A stretch of 64,000 bases of DNA, taken from NCBI GenBank assembly GCA_003260075.1, contig QLIY01000219.1, positions 126,250 to 190,249 of the forward strand, written 5' to 3'. The notes beneath the pieces were generated by a model that saw only the letters and a list, made by a program, of their open reading frames with translations, ran no database searches and was not told where the DNA came from. The translations under genes were made by a program, and so were the position numbers. Shown piece by piece: positions 54,901 through 64,000 of the stretch; the first letter of the stretch is position 1; each line of letters starts with the position of its first letter. This stretch comes from Phallusia mammillata. Its lineage: Eukaryota; Chordata; Ascidiacea; Phlebobranchia; Ascidiidae.

Positions 54901-57289
54901 TTCGCTTGGTGAAAGAACACATAGCGACACAATTGCATTGAACAATCACTTAGCTAGAAATAGCTGAATACCGTTAAAACGTTATGGGGCACAGAATAGG
55001 GCACATCTTGTGGATCATGACTAAACGCGTTGCAACTACCCTCAAGATTCATGAACTTCTTGGAGTTTTTTGTCTAAAAATCATGTGTAAATAACCTATT
55101 GGTTTGGGAAGTCCAAAAATCACATATTTGTGTGACTTCTGTAGACGGCATTGGAACAAGCCTTGAAGGAAGTGATTGCCGAAAATAACGGAACCCTTGG
55201 AGGAGCGTCTGATACCAGTGTCGACTCCGTCAGTATTTCTTCCGGTACGTACATGTTTAGAACTAGATTTTTTAAAATAAGAGTTGGAGGCCCGAAATTA
55301 TAGGAGTTTGACTGGGCACATGTTATAGTTGACTTTGGACATGTATATTACGGTACGCCAGGCTCATTGAAGGCGTCATTCCGAATTCGACGGGTTCACC
55401 GCTGAGCCTGCGTAGCTCGATTGGATGAGCGCGAGTCACGGAAAGACTCCCGTCGGGGGTCAAATCCCACCGCAGGCTAGATTTTTCTAGCCCACGCTTT
55501 GTCATATGGTGAATGCGTGGTGACCGGCTGATTCGTTATGACACCTTCAATGGGCCTGGTGTTCTGTGATTTACATAAGAGTGTGCCGTGATCGCTGGCT
55601 TCAGGGCTGATCCCAGTCGTGAATTGGCTGTTTTTAATTTAAACTTTAAAAGTGGTTTAGGCTACATCTGCAAAACGAATATTGACCATTACAGTTATTA
55701 TGTTTTACGAACAGCTTGCAATATATTGGCCTACTGAATTTGACGCGAAAAATAACAATAGATAACAAATGCTGGCTCATTGCTAATCGAAAAGCGTAGC
55801 CACAGACGTTTCAGATTTTAGACCATATCACATCCTGGATAATTGCAAAAACTGTTTTTTTCATCCTGTAATCCTATTTAGTATTGAAGGCTACTCAACA
55901 ATAAATTCCCATTTAAAAGTATATTCCGGGTGTTCGAAAAAAGCTTACAAACAAGACTGCTTTCAAACAGGATTCTCAGATAACGTTAATTTGTTTTTAG
56001 CTTCATCCGGTGACGCTGCTACGACTATCGCCCCAACGACAAGCGCACCAACAACAAGTGCACCAACAGGACTTAAGGATTGGGAGATTGCAGTTATATG
56101 TGTTTGTGTTATGGGAGCCGTGACAATTGCTGCTGCGGCCGCGGCTGCTTGTATAAGAAAGAAAAATGCCCAGAGTAAGTACCTACAAAGAGTTACGTCT
56201 TTTTGTACTCAATTTATGACGCTTTACATCTTTCTTTTCGCAAATGAAATAAACTTATAGAAGCCATGATGAGCTAAAGGAAGTCGGCAATCTTTGTTGC
56301 ACTGCGGACCGTTTTTGAAACCGAAATTTTATCGCCAGCCGGCATTCAAAAAACTAGCAATAAAAACACATAGTTTAATTTATAATCCCTGGAAAGCACA
56401 GGCAAAATGTTTGAAAAAAAAAACGTACAACGGCCCGGTAACAAACATTTCCAGCAATTGCCGACCATTGAGCTAACGAACCAACAAAAGTCTGGTCATA
56501 ATTAATTCGCCAGTTTAATAAGACCTTAAAAATCGGCTTAACATACAATGCTATGTGTAAGTGTAAAAATTTACCTCTCAAGTCTAATTGGTTGAAGATT
56601 AACTTATACTTAAAAAGTTGCTCACATTTTCTTCCGCTGTTGGTCTTTGGGCAGATTACTTTGTTTGGTGTTTTTTTTTCCTGTACCATTGCAAGCCTAA
56701 AAAATAACATTGTCTCAAAACAATTTTGCCGTTGTTTCTTACTTTGACTATTTTTCGTTTCAGAAAACTTCCAAGCTATCCCGATGAAAACAGATAACTC
56801 GAACAGTGAAGGCCACCACAATCCTATAGTGAATGAATATGAAAACTTTAAAGAGGTTGGTAAAAATGTTACACACTTGTAACGGATATTGTTAAACGTT
56901 TTAGGCAGCGCTGCGCACAGTGTTAGTGCTATGGTAAAAGGACGGTTAGGTTAGAGGCCTGGTATATGGGGAGAATTTAGAGACAGTGTATAAAACTGAT
57001 TGGGTAAATGGTAATAGTGTGAAGCTAGGAATCTAAATTGACACTACAACCGTGTTAGATTAAAATTCTGCTATTAAACATCATGGTGTTTACATTGTAC
57101 AGCAAAGGGTTAATTAATCAGTCCATTGCAGGGCAAAGTATTTTGTTGAGTTTACTGTATGACATATACGCATTATATGATTTCCTAAATACGCATTTGT
57201 TGTTGTTGCAGAGACCAAGTCCATCTAGTTCAGTTCATGACACCGACTCCGAAAAGGAAAAGAGTTTGAAACCAGAACAAGTTGTCTAA
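44247..57289 (+). CDS. Receptor-like protein: BIM1/LPMO-like copper domain, 2 EGF, 2 DOMON, SEA, membrane helix
   Basis: Twenty exons: 44247-44406, 45543-45613, 45801-45892, 45958-46562, 47014-47133, 47468-47751, 47820-48408, 48474-48623, 48873-49002, 49722-49798, 50344-50501, 51763-51933, 52999-53095, 53209-53355, 53810-53956, 54359-54511, 55145-55244, 56001-56174, 56764-56855, 57212-57289 (about 1197 aa). A signal peptide ends VWG, leaving His22 ([10 protein letters not shown]) at the mature N terminus; His76 in [10 protein letters not shown] and the CNNCSIRL and FWSCADVTI motifs fit a BIM1/LPMO-like copper domain. Then come Glu/Pro repeats, EGF 1 ([10 protein letters not shown]), EGF 2 (CGNGKCIDT), DOMON 1 ([36 protein letters not shown]) split by more Glu/Pro repeats, DOMON 2 ([28 protein letters not shown]), a SEA domain with AGSVVVNY, one helix ([11 protein letters not shown]) and a 60-residue tail. 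All phases agree except at a G run in exon 12 (one base off). No whole-protein relative is known to me. Confidence 0.85.
44889..45012. mobile_element. pogo/Tigger-like MITE in intron 1 of the DOMON/SEA gene
   Basis: Tips CAGTAAACCTCGGTTCATAC and (right end) AACCGAGATTTACTG bound 124 bases; a shorter member of the family at 35801. The right flank is TA; the left is degenerate. Confidence 0.8.
46163..46391 (+). repeat. Coding minisatellite, Glu/Pro-rich (exon 4)
   Basis: About 13 units of an 18-bp repeat (GAACCGGAGCCAACCAAC-like) encode [12 protein letters not shown]. It forms the linker between the copper domain and EGF 1. The antisense frames stay open only because of the repeat. Confidence 0.92.
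47931..48345 (+). repeat. Coding minisatellite, Glu/Pro-rich (exon 7), inside DOMON 1
   Basis: The same 18-bp unit as in exon 4, with shorter EPEP variants, makes roughly 135 residues rich in Pro, Glu, Thr and His. It sits between the SWVGIGW strand and the [10 protein letters not shown] strand, so it is an insert in the domain and not a linker between domains. Confidence 0.9.
50029..50247. mobile_element. Decayed hAT-type MITE in intron 10
   Basis: The left GGTGCTTTTTAACCATTTTA and the right end (reverse complement CAGAGCTCTTTAACCGGGGT) are inverted. Inner CGAAACCC and GCGAAACCCC also match in inverted sense. No exact target duplication was seen. Confidence 0.55.
51870..51929. repeat. Poly-G run, 60 bases, inside coding exon 12
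   Basis: It follows codons for QERAV and precedes ACAG/GTAAGA. Read through, it would encode about 20 glycines in DOMON 2. As written it leaves phase 0, whereas exon 13 is open only when two bases are carried over. Confidence 0.9.
54624..54782. mobile_element. hAT-type MITE with perfect 8-bp duplication, intron 16
   Basis: Tips CAGTGGTGGGATTCAA and (right, reverse complement) CAGTGGTGGGATTTAG bound 159 bases. GTTATATA flanks both ends (54616-54623 and 54783-54790). Confidence 0.9.
55310..55620. mobile_element. Inverted-repeat element with an internal tRNA-like sequence, intron 17
   Basis: CGCCAGGCTCATTGAAGGCG (55356) and the reverse complement of the right side (CACCAGGCCCATTGAAGGTG, ending 55561) are inverted repeats around a tRNA-like core. 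Outer limits are uncertain. A related half occurs at 40383. Confidence 0.6.
55406..55478 (+). tRNA. tRNA-like sequence (pseudo-tRNA or SINE head)
   Basis: 73 bases fold as a cloverleaf: acceptor GCCTGCG/CGCAGGC, D arm GCTC/GAGC, anticodon arm GAGTC-ACGGAAA-GACTC, T arm CGGGG/CCCAC with two mismatches. Box A (TAGCTCGATTGG) and a weaker box B (GGGTCAAATCC) are present. C replaces the usual U33 and no normal serine-type long arm accompanies the GGA anticodon position, so a working tRNA is unlikely. Confidence 0.45.
56279..56470. mobile_element. Decayed hAT-type MITE, intron 18
   Basis: Left GTCGGCAATC and right GATTGCCGACCATTG-like ends (GCAATTGCCGACCATTG) are inverted. The flanks AGCTAAAG and AGCTAACG match at 7 of 8 positions. 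CACTGCGGACCG and CGGCCCGGTAAC are shared with the element at 32539. Confidence 0.7.
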
Positions 57290-58448
57290 ATCACGTTTGC
57301 AACACTGATATTTTTCACAAAGCCTATTGTTTTAGCATCATAAGCAACCTCCTTTACTGGCTTCATGTTCCAGCTTTTTAAAAGTCAAATCTCGTTTTCA
57401 ATGTAACTTTTTGCGTATTTGTTGGAAAATGTAGGTATATCCGCATCAAGATATTTTACTTTTAACTGTATGTTGCGTATTTATACACACAGCCTTTATT
57501 GCATTCTGTTCATTCGATTTGCGTGCAAGACTTTTTCTGTTTTACTCCAATGCTATTTTAATTACGTAGTTGTTTTTACTTGTGTGTGTTTTTTATTTTT
57601 TGCGTTGAAGAGAGCTTGTGTGTGGAACGAGCGTTTTAAAAAGGTCGTGGAAAGAATAAAATAGCTATTTTATGTGAATGAACATTTGATAAATAAAGAT
57701 TCTTGCGTCAAAGTGAACGTACAGATAAACAGGCAGGTTTAAATAGCAGATGATTTTAGGATTTGAGTCTATTCTTGGTTATTTTTAAAAACTTTATGTA
57801 TACTTTGCAACAAACAAAAATACCCCTGACAGAACTACCCGTAATTTTCCGTGTATAATGCGCAAAATTTAATTAATTTATTGTCCTAAAATCTAGGGTG
57901 CGCATTATGCATGGGTACAACAATTTTTGAAGAAAATCTGCCTCGAAATAAAACTTGAAATCAGACCTTTCTTCTTGTTTGTTGTCAATCGCGCATCACA
58001 TTTAGCCATCCTGCCCAACACACTTAGTCAGTAAAATTCATAATTGACGACACATCGTTTGATGCGATGGTGCAATCCTTGATGGTGTGTTATTGTCAAA
58101 TACTGCACACTGCCCATTTAGCGACAACGTAAATGGGGTGATATCATTGCCGATATGCAACGGATCGAACTAAAATTTTGTTTATAAGTTTGAATTTAAT
58201 TATTCTGATTTTTAGGTATTTTAATCTGATACATATTAAACTTCATTTACAAAAGTACCTCAATACCGGCGTTACAACTTCAAAACCTATGACCTGAGTT
58301 TACAGTCCTCTCATCCATTTACAACAAGGCGTTTTTTTCCAGTACAAAACTAAAACATTTGGTTGTTTTGCTCAAAATTGGGCAGTTTCGAAGTTTATTC
58401 TTGTCAAATTGAAGACGGTGTCTCGCCGGCGTTTGGAATTTATTCGCA
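57290..58448. other. Intergenic region with the DOMON/SEA gene 3' end and DYNC1I 5' end
   Basis: AATAAA at 57692-57697 is a likely poly(A) signal for the upstream gene. GTGTATAATGCGCA and GGTGCGCATTATGCATGG near 57853-57915 form a loose inverted repeat. No further gene was recognised. Confidence 0.55.
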
Positions 58449-61400
58449 ATGTCGGACAGACTTGATAGAAAGGCGGAATTGGAGCGAAAGAAAGCTCGGC
58501 TTGCCCAAATCCGAGCTGAAAAACTGAGCAAAACTTCTCGCAAAGAGGTTAAGTTTACACGTTTGATATTTGCACATCTCTTGCTTTATTTAAACTAAGT
58601 CTGCAATTGCTGAACATAATACGTAAACAGATTTATTGCACTTTTTTTAACAAAAGTGAAAACACTGCTTTTTAAAGTGTTGACATCAAGACTGACAAAG
58701 TTGATATGATACATTTTGCTGATAATATTTTTTTGTAAATTATGCTGCATTGTTAAAACTAGCGGATGACAGCGGATAACCGTCTGATATTGTACTGCAA
58801 TTTTGTTTGGTGTTTTTGACATCAAGTCAGTTTTATAGTAGTTGACTTTACAAACCATTTAAAAAAAATAGAAAGTGCAAATAATCAGTGTGCAAATGCC
58901 TAGAAGTGTTTCTTTCATGTCTGCACATGCAAGCATATTTTGCTTCAAAGCGAACTGTTCAATACTTTGCACATCTTTAATACATGTAATGCTAAAGGAA
59001 CTAACCCAACTTTTGTTAAATAGGAAGTTAAAAAGGCTCCAGTTACAGTTGCAAGTGATTTGGACAAGAAACGACAAGAAGCATCTAAGATTATAGAGGA
59101 ACTGGGTATTGACAATTTTGCTACTGCTGGTTAGTTTACAAGATTTTGGGTTTGAAAAAATGCTGACCAAAATGTCCTGAATATACTGACTGATAAACTT
59201 TTGTTAGAAATAAGGTTAGGTGTGTTATAAGATAAAAGTTTAAATTTGTTATTTTGTTTCCATTAAAAAAACTATTTTTTTCAGGATGTAGTTTCACAAT
59301 TCTTATGCACAGATTATAACACTAGTTCTCAAACTTTTTTTGTTGTGACGTCTCTGGAAAAGTTTTCTGGACTTGCGACGCACCAGCAAATAAAAGTTAA
59401 TGAGAAAACTTACTTTTAAAGTTGTGTTTATTGATACAACAACAAAAAGCCATGAAACGGAACTATTCTGTGACGCCCTTGGAAAATTGAAAGACGCACC
59501 AGGGTGTTGCGACGCACAGTTTAAGAACTACTGGATTATAAGATAAATTAGTTTGTAATTAATTGGCTTCATCTGTGCTCAAAGTATGTCGCTTTCAATC
59601 TATTTCACACTGGGTCTGTTTTTATTCAGTTGCACCAAGTGCTTCACCAAAGAAAACTGGAACAGTTGAACGTGATGGAGCCGGAGAAGGCAACGCTTAC
59701 AGACCTAGGTAAGATTTGTCTCATTTTTTATTATTGTATCATAAGATGCCTACGTATTTAGCTGTATGCTGACAGCTGCGTCACTTATTAATCATAACAT
59801 TTTTATGCATTTTTTATTCAAACATTTTATCAAAACGAGACCCCACACTAAAAAACCTGTTTGTAGTTTATTGATATTACCCAAGAAGGCTGTAAAAAGA
59901 ATAATAACATTATACTGACACATAAAATGTGCATCTGGCTATACCTTTTAACTTAGTGCTTTCCTAATAAGTGCGTTACTCAAAACATACTGATAATTAA
60001 TAAAGACACGTTCTCTTTTTTCTCTATACTATCTTGATTGCTTACATTTTCTAACATTAAAATATATATACAATCCTTTTCCTAATCTTCAACTTGTTGA
60101 GGTGTAACAGTATGGATTGGGACTTGGAACCAAGTTTAGTTGAGCTTCAGGGAGATCAATTGGTGCCCACATGGTAGTAGCCTGTTTGTGTGCACACCTA
60201 GTGTTTGGTGTTGTCAATATTTGTGTTGCCCTGCACAGGTCACTGGTTATTGTGTGCTGCACAGTTTCATAAAGTTGTTGTTTGTATGAGATATATCCTG
60301 AACAAGTTTAATAAGTTAATACCGAAGTACGTGAACTAAACTACATTTTTCATTTGTCCCTTTTTTCTGCTACAAGGCCAAAGTCTACTTGTATTAATAC
60401 TTTGGACTTTGTCTTTAAAAAGCAAACTGCCATGGTGGTATTTACTCTAAGGCAGTGGGTGAACAATCGTAATACAGCATGTAATTTTGCCCTGTTTCAT
60501 AAACTATGTGTGTGTGGCCACTGCCTCAGCAATGGCCACTGCCTCATAAATAACAAGATGGTCACTTGGTTAAGGTAAATGGTATAACTTATCTTAAAAT
60601 TAGACATATCTTACACAGGGTCATTTTTCTACTTTGTTAAAAGAAAACTCCTTACATAAAACAAATCTGCAGTGATTTAAGGAATATATATAGTTTGCTG
60701 TTTAAGTTGTTTACGGTGAATTGTTACTGCAGCTATTGGAAATGACTGTTTGGTTTGTTTTAAAACTCATGTACCAATATGTATTCCCTGCTTGTTGTAA
60801 TGTGTTGGTTCTCCACTAAACTTGGTTCTGCCTCCACTGAAACCCTGAAACCACAAACTGTTGCTTGTCTTTGTTCCTTTTTTTTGCATGTCATCTAATA
60901 CCTACATATGTGTTGCTTTGCCAGCATATATATTGGATTTATGCAAGTGTCTTCTTATGTTTGGCACAGCTAGTCCTTTGAAGAGCTTTGAAACTGTGAT
61001 CTTTTCTGTTTTAGGCAAATTAAGCAAACCAAACTCGGACAAAGCAAGATAACCCTAACATCTATTCCACCCAAAGAAGTTGTTTCCTATGCAAAGGAAA
61101 CACAAACTCCAGTTCAGCAACAAGAACAGGAATCAGAAGGTTAGTTGTATGTGTCAAAACAGGGTGGTCCGAACCCTGGTAGCCTTTATGCAGCCCACAA
61201 ACACTCTCTGCATATATGCAATTTTTGATTGGATTGCATTTGGCGTGACACCAAATCAGACACTATTAATTAGATCAGTATGTATCTATTGTGGGGTACC
61301 AGGGCTTTTTTGTGCTTTGTGATAATATAAACACATGATTTTAGTTAGTAATATTCCAGTCTTAAGACATAACAATGATTAGAACAGCAAGTTTAGTCCT

Positions 61401-63730
61401 CTGATATAAAAAGTATGTTTTGTGACCTGCCAAGTACTTACCAAACCCTAATGTGGCCCTCCATTCTCCCAAATGTCATGGTTTGTTATCTTTTTCTTAC
61501 CTTAGCAATATGGATACTTTTTCTCAACACTATCTGCTAAAAAGTAGTTGGTTTTGTTACATGATCATTTTTAATTCATATGCTTTCTGTAGATGAGTTA
61601 GAAAACTACAAAGATGTGCAACAAGAGAAAATCGAGAAGCAAATACTTGAAGAAGAAGCCGCAGAAAAGGAACAACAATTAAAGCTAGAACAAGGTAAAA
61701 TAAATCAACAACTTGGTTGTACCTTATTATCTATTGATTTTACTTCACCTTTTTCTGAATCTTTTATGCAACTTAAGTGTATGTAAACTGGTAACTAATG
61801 TAGCATATTACTTATGTCACTAATGATGGCATAAGCATATGTTGAAACACCTGACCATTAAAGCATGGGACTTTTCTGACTATTAAGGCCATCATATACC
61901 TTGTTAAACTTATGAACAGATCCATGTATACTGTTTCATTTGTGCACGCATTTGCATAAAATACAGAAATGACTGATGTTTTTCTGTGCATGGTTGTATC
62001 AAGTTTCTCAACCAAGGCTTTATGATGTACAGAAATGATACAAGAACTGTCAGAAGATGACAAGCGACTGATTGAGTCCTCAGAACCCTATCAGGCATTT
62101 TTCCTTCGTTCCTCAAAATTTGTGGAACGAGCTCTCGCACATCAAGTTGACATCTTTACAGAATACAGCTCACAAATGGACGAAGAAGGGTAAAATTACA
62201 TCATACTGTAATGACTAATGATTGTATTTATAAGTTGTTGTGTTTGCTTCGGTCAGACTCCATTAAAAGGGATTTGGGTTTTTGTGTTGACAACATTCAT
62301 GGTCAGACTGTCATATGACAAGCGCTTGCCATTCAAAGTTATTGTGTATTTGCAAGTAAGAAAACATTGTATTTGCAAATAAGCAAATAAGGTGTGTGGT
62401 TTATGTACATCAAACCAATAAGGTGGTTAAGTGTTTCAGGTAAAGTTTTTGCCATCATTAGGGTAAGGGACTAAGGATACATATTTTACCTCCGTTTTTC
62501 TCTGGGACAAAAACATGGGAAAACTTCAGCCTAGGAGTTGCCAAAAAGTTTGCATGTGGCAAAAACAGGGACTTACCCAAATACTGTATTAATTCATAAG
62601 TTTACCCTGACGGTACAAGAGGAAATTTTGTCTCCTCGTTTTCCTTTTTATGTTTGAAAAGTTGCTTCTCTCGTTTTCCCTTTTTCTTGTAAAATGTTGC
62701 CTCTCTCTTTTTCCTAAAGTGTCCAAAAACTTCCTTTCACAGTGCTACATTAATTAGACTCTGTGAATATACTGATGAATATTGTTTCATTTTTTTTTTG
62801 TTAAAACTGACAAGTAACAAAGACTATTTGGCAGTGAGATGGACCGCGGAATGAAACTTTCTGCAAACCGAATTTTCTCAGACGAGCGATGGTCACGATT
62901 TCGAATGGTGACTTCACTGGATTGGAGCACTCACGTAAGTTAGTTCATTCGCACAGTGGTGTGTTTGTTATATTGTCACAAATGCTCTGTAAACTAATTG
63001 CAAGATTGTTACCAATCGAGGTGGTATAACACCCAGGCAAAATTTTCTGAAATCTACCCCCTGTTTCGCACTGCATAAATAAGTATGCTTGTATGTGCCT
63101 CCATGCGCCTTTCTAGCAAAATACCTTTGAGCATGCACACAAGGTCCCTGAATATAGAAAACCTGTTTGAGCAACGCAGAATAAATTTCTTGTTCGCTGG
63201 GAACAGTGTAGCACTGTGTAATTGCAAGCGCAGCTGATGGGACGCTAGTTCTCAATGGTTGTAGCTTGAAGGACATACTGTTTGATATATCAACACATTT
63301 TTAGCTCTTCCAGCAGTCTTTATTATAGTATGCCGGTAAAACACACAAAAATTGTCATTACCCTGATAAAGGTGTCTCGTATGGGACATGGGAAACGTCG
63401 GAATATTATAATAAAGACTGCTGGAAGAGCTAAAAATGTTGATACATTATGCCTGGCAGCAACAGTTTATTCATACTATTTGATACTTTGTACTTCCATA
63501 TGATTTTGCCACGTAATTGCGTAGTAAACTGAATATAATATAGAATCAAGTTAACGTTGCCACAGTTGTACATTGGAACCTATACTCAGTATTGTACACC
63601 TAACACTTATTGATTTTCTCCAGCACCCCGAATTATGTGTCGCATCATACGGCACCAATGAAGAAGCACCATATGAACCAGAAGGTGTCGCCCTTGTGTG
63701 GAACAGCAAATACAAAACCACCACACCAGA
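58449..63730 (+). CDS. DYNC1I: Cytoplasmic dynein 1 intermediate chain, 5' part (continues past window)
   Basis: Nine exons are visible: 58449-58547, 59024-59129, 59630-59708, 60111-60173, 61015-61139, 61593-61694, 62033-62189, 62835-62934, 63624-63730. The start [20 protein letters not shown] is the conserved N-terminal helix that binds p150Glued (dynactin) and Nud[17 protein letters not shown] matches the conserved segment before the light-chain-binding region; [15 protein letters not shown] matches the Tctex/LC8 region. [20 protein letters not shown] matches the segment before the beta-propeller, and [34 protein letters not shown] and [15 protein letters not shown] open the WD40 propeller. 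The remaining propeller lies to the right. The protein links cargo and light chains to the dynein motor. Exon 4 is 63 nt and symmetric, so it may be an optional cassette. All splice phases agree. Confidence 0.95.
59320..59533. mobile_element. hAT-type MITE with perfect 8-bp duplication, DYNC1I intron 2
   Basis: Tips CACTAGTTCTCAAAC and (right, reverse complement) CAGTAGTTCTTAAAC bound 214 bases. GATTATAA flanks both ends (59312-59319 and 59534-59541). Inside, GACGCACCAG and GCGACGCAC are shared motifs. Confidence 0.88.
63285..63445. mobile_element. Foldback element with CTGATAA motif, DYNC1I intron 8
   Basis: Arms of about 50 bp (TTTTTAGCTCTTCCAGCAGT and its inverse) enclose CTGATAA, stem TGTCTC/GGGACA, GAAACGTC at 63363-63399. 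The plan is the same as that of the foldback at 28765, though the arm sequences differ. Confidence 0.7.
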
Positions 63731-64000
63731 GTAAGACCTACTTCAGTACTGCGATTTTCACTGACAGTGTTTCTAACGCTATATGTAACAGGGGTCCAAA
63801 TTTAATACGCCAAGCGATGGGTTACAATACACAAACGTGACTTATGCGTCCCTGCAATAAATTCCTAAGATATTTTTATGGTCAATTTAATATGTCCGCC
63901 AGATGTCGACATTGGGTTCTCACGTGGTGTAATCTGTTAGATTTTAGTGAACTTTTCACGTGTTGCGCTCGTGGAGTGCGGAGCTAAAAAATGGCGGACA

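Noticed and set aside
56375-56821. 148-aa antisense frame
   Set aside because: Covers a MITE, an intron and exon 19 of the plus-strand gene; no family features.

Overview
The window is animal nuclear DNA: AT-rich, with small exons, short GT-AG introns, animal-specific genes and many short transposon relics. The compact genes, and splice acceptors lying a few bases upstream of several start codons (as expected for spliced-leader trans-splicing), suggest a tunicate, probably Ciona. That assignment is inference. Exon coordinates were built by hand from splice signals, reading phase and remembered family sequence; no search was run.

Layout. 394-636: last exon of a G3BP-type RNA-binding protein. 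4848-9101: seven-exon beta-1,4-galactosyltransferase-like type II membrane enzyme. 11005-21403: a tandem duplication of about 5 kb carrying two copies of a six-exon CHST11-like carbohydrate sulfotransferase; the second copy has lost a splice acceptor to a C run. 21615-22984: PMP22/claudin-like four-helix membrane protein. 23543-25917 (minus): NME5, the axonemal nucleoside diphosphate kinase homologue, convergent with it. 26473-26676 (minus): possible small single-pass membrane protein. 27509-31236: ribosomal protein RPS15A, with two related box C/D snoRNA-like sequences in introns 1 and 2. 31237-44246: about 13 kb without a gene I can support, holding several MITEs. 44247-57289: a 20-exon gene for a single-pass receptor-like protein. 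58449 to the right edge: 5' part of the cytoplasmic dynein intermediate chain gene DYNC1I.

The most unusual item is the 20-exon gene. Its predicted order is signal peptide, copper-histidine-brace-like (BIM1/LPMO-like) domain starting with His22, Glu/Pro-rich repeats, two EGF modules, a Skeletor/Knickkopf-like DOMON domain split by a second Glu/Pro-rich block, a second DOMON, a SEA domain with a GSVVV self-cleavage site, a membrane helix and a short tail. Both DOMONs keep a Met/His pair of the kind that holds heme b. In fungi a DOMON cytochrome passes electrons to copper LPMOs, so this could be a membrane-tethered fusion of both parts. A 60-base G run inside its second DOMON is one base out of frame, which points to an assembly error.

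Mobile elements are numerous and mostly non-autonomous: hAT-type MITEs with 8-bp target duplications, four pogo/Tigger-like MITEs, a large foldback with a perfect 9-bp duplication, and foldbacks with a CTGATGA-hairpin-GAAACGTC centre. The genes are independent transcription units. The galactosyltransferase and the sulfotransferases both belong to Golgi glycan synthesis, but I see no evidence of joint control.
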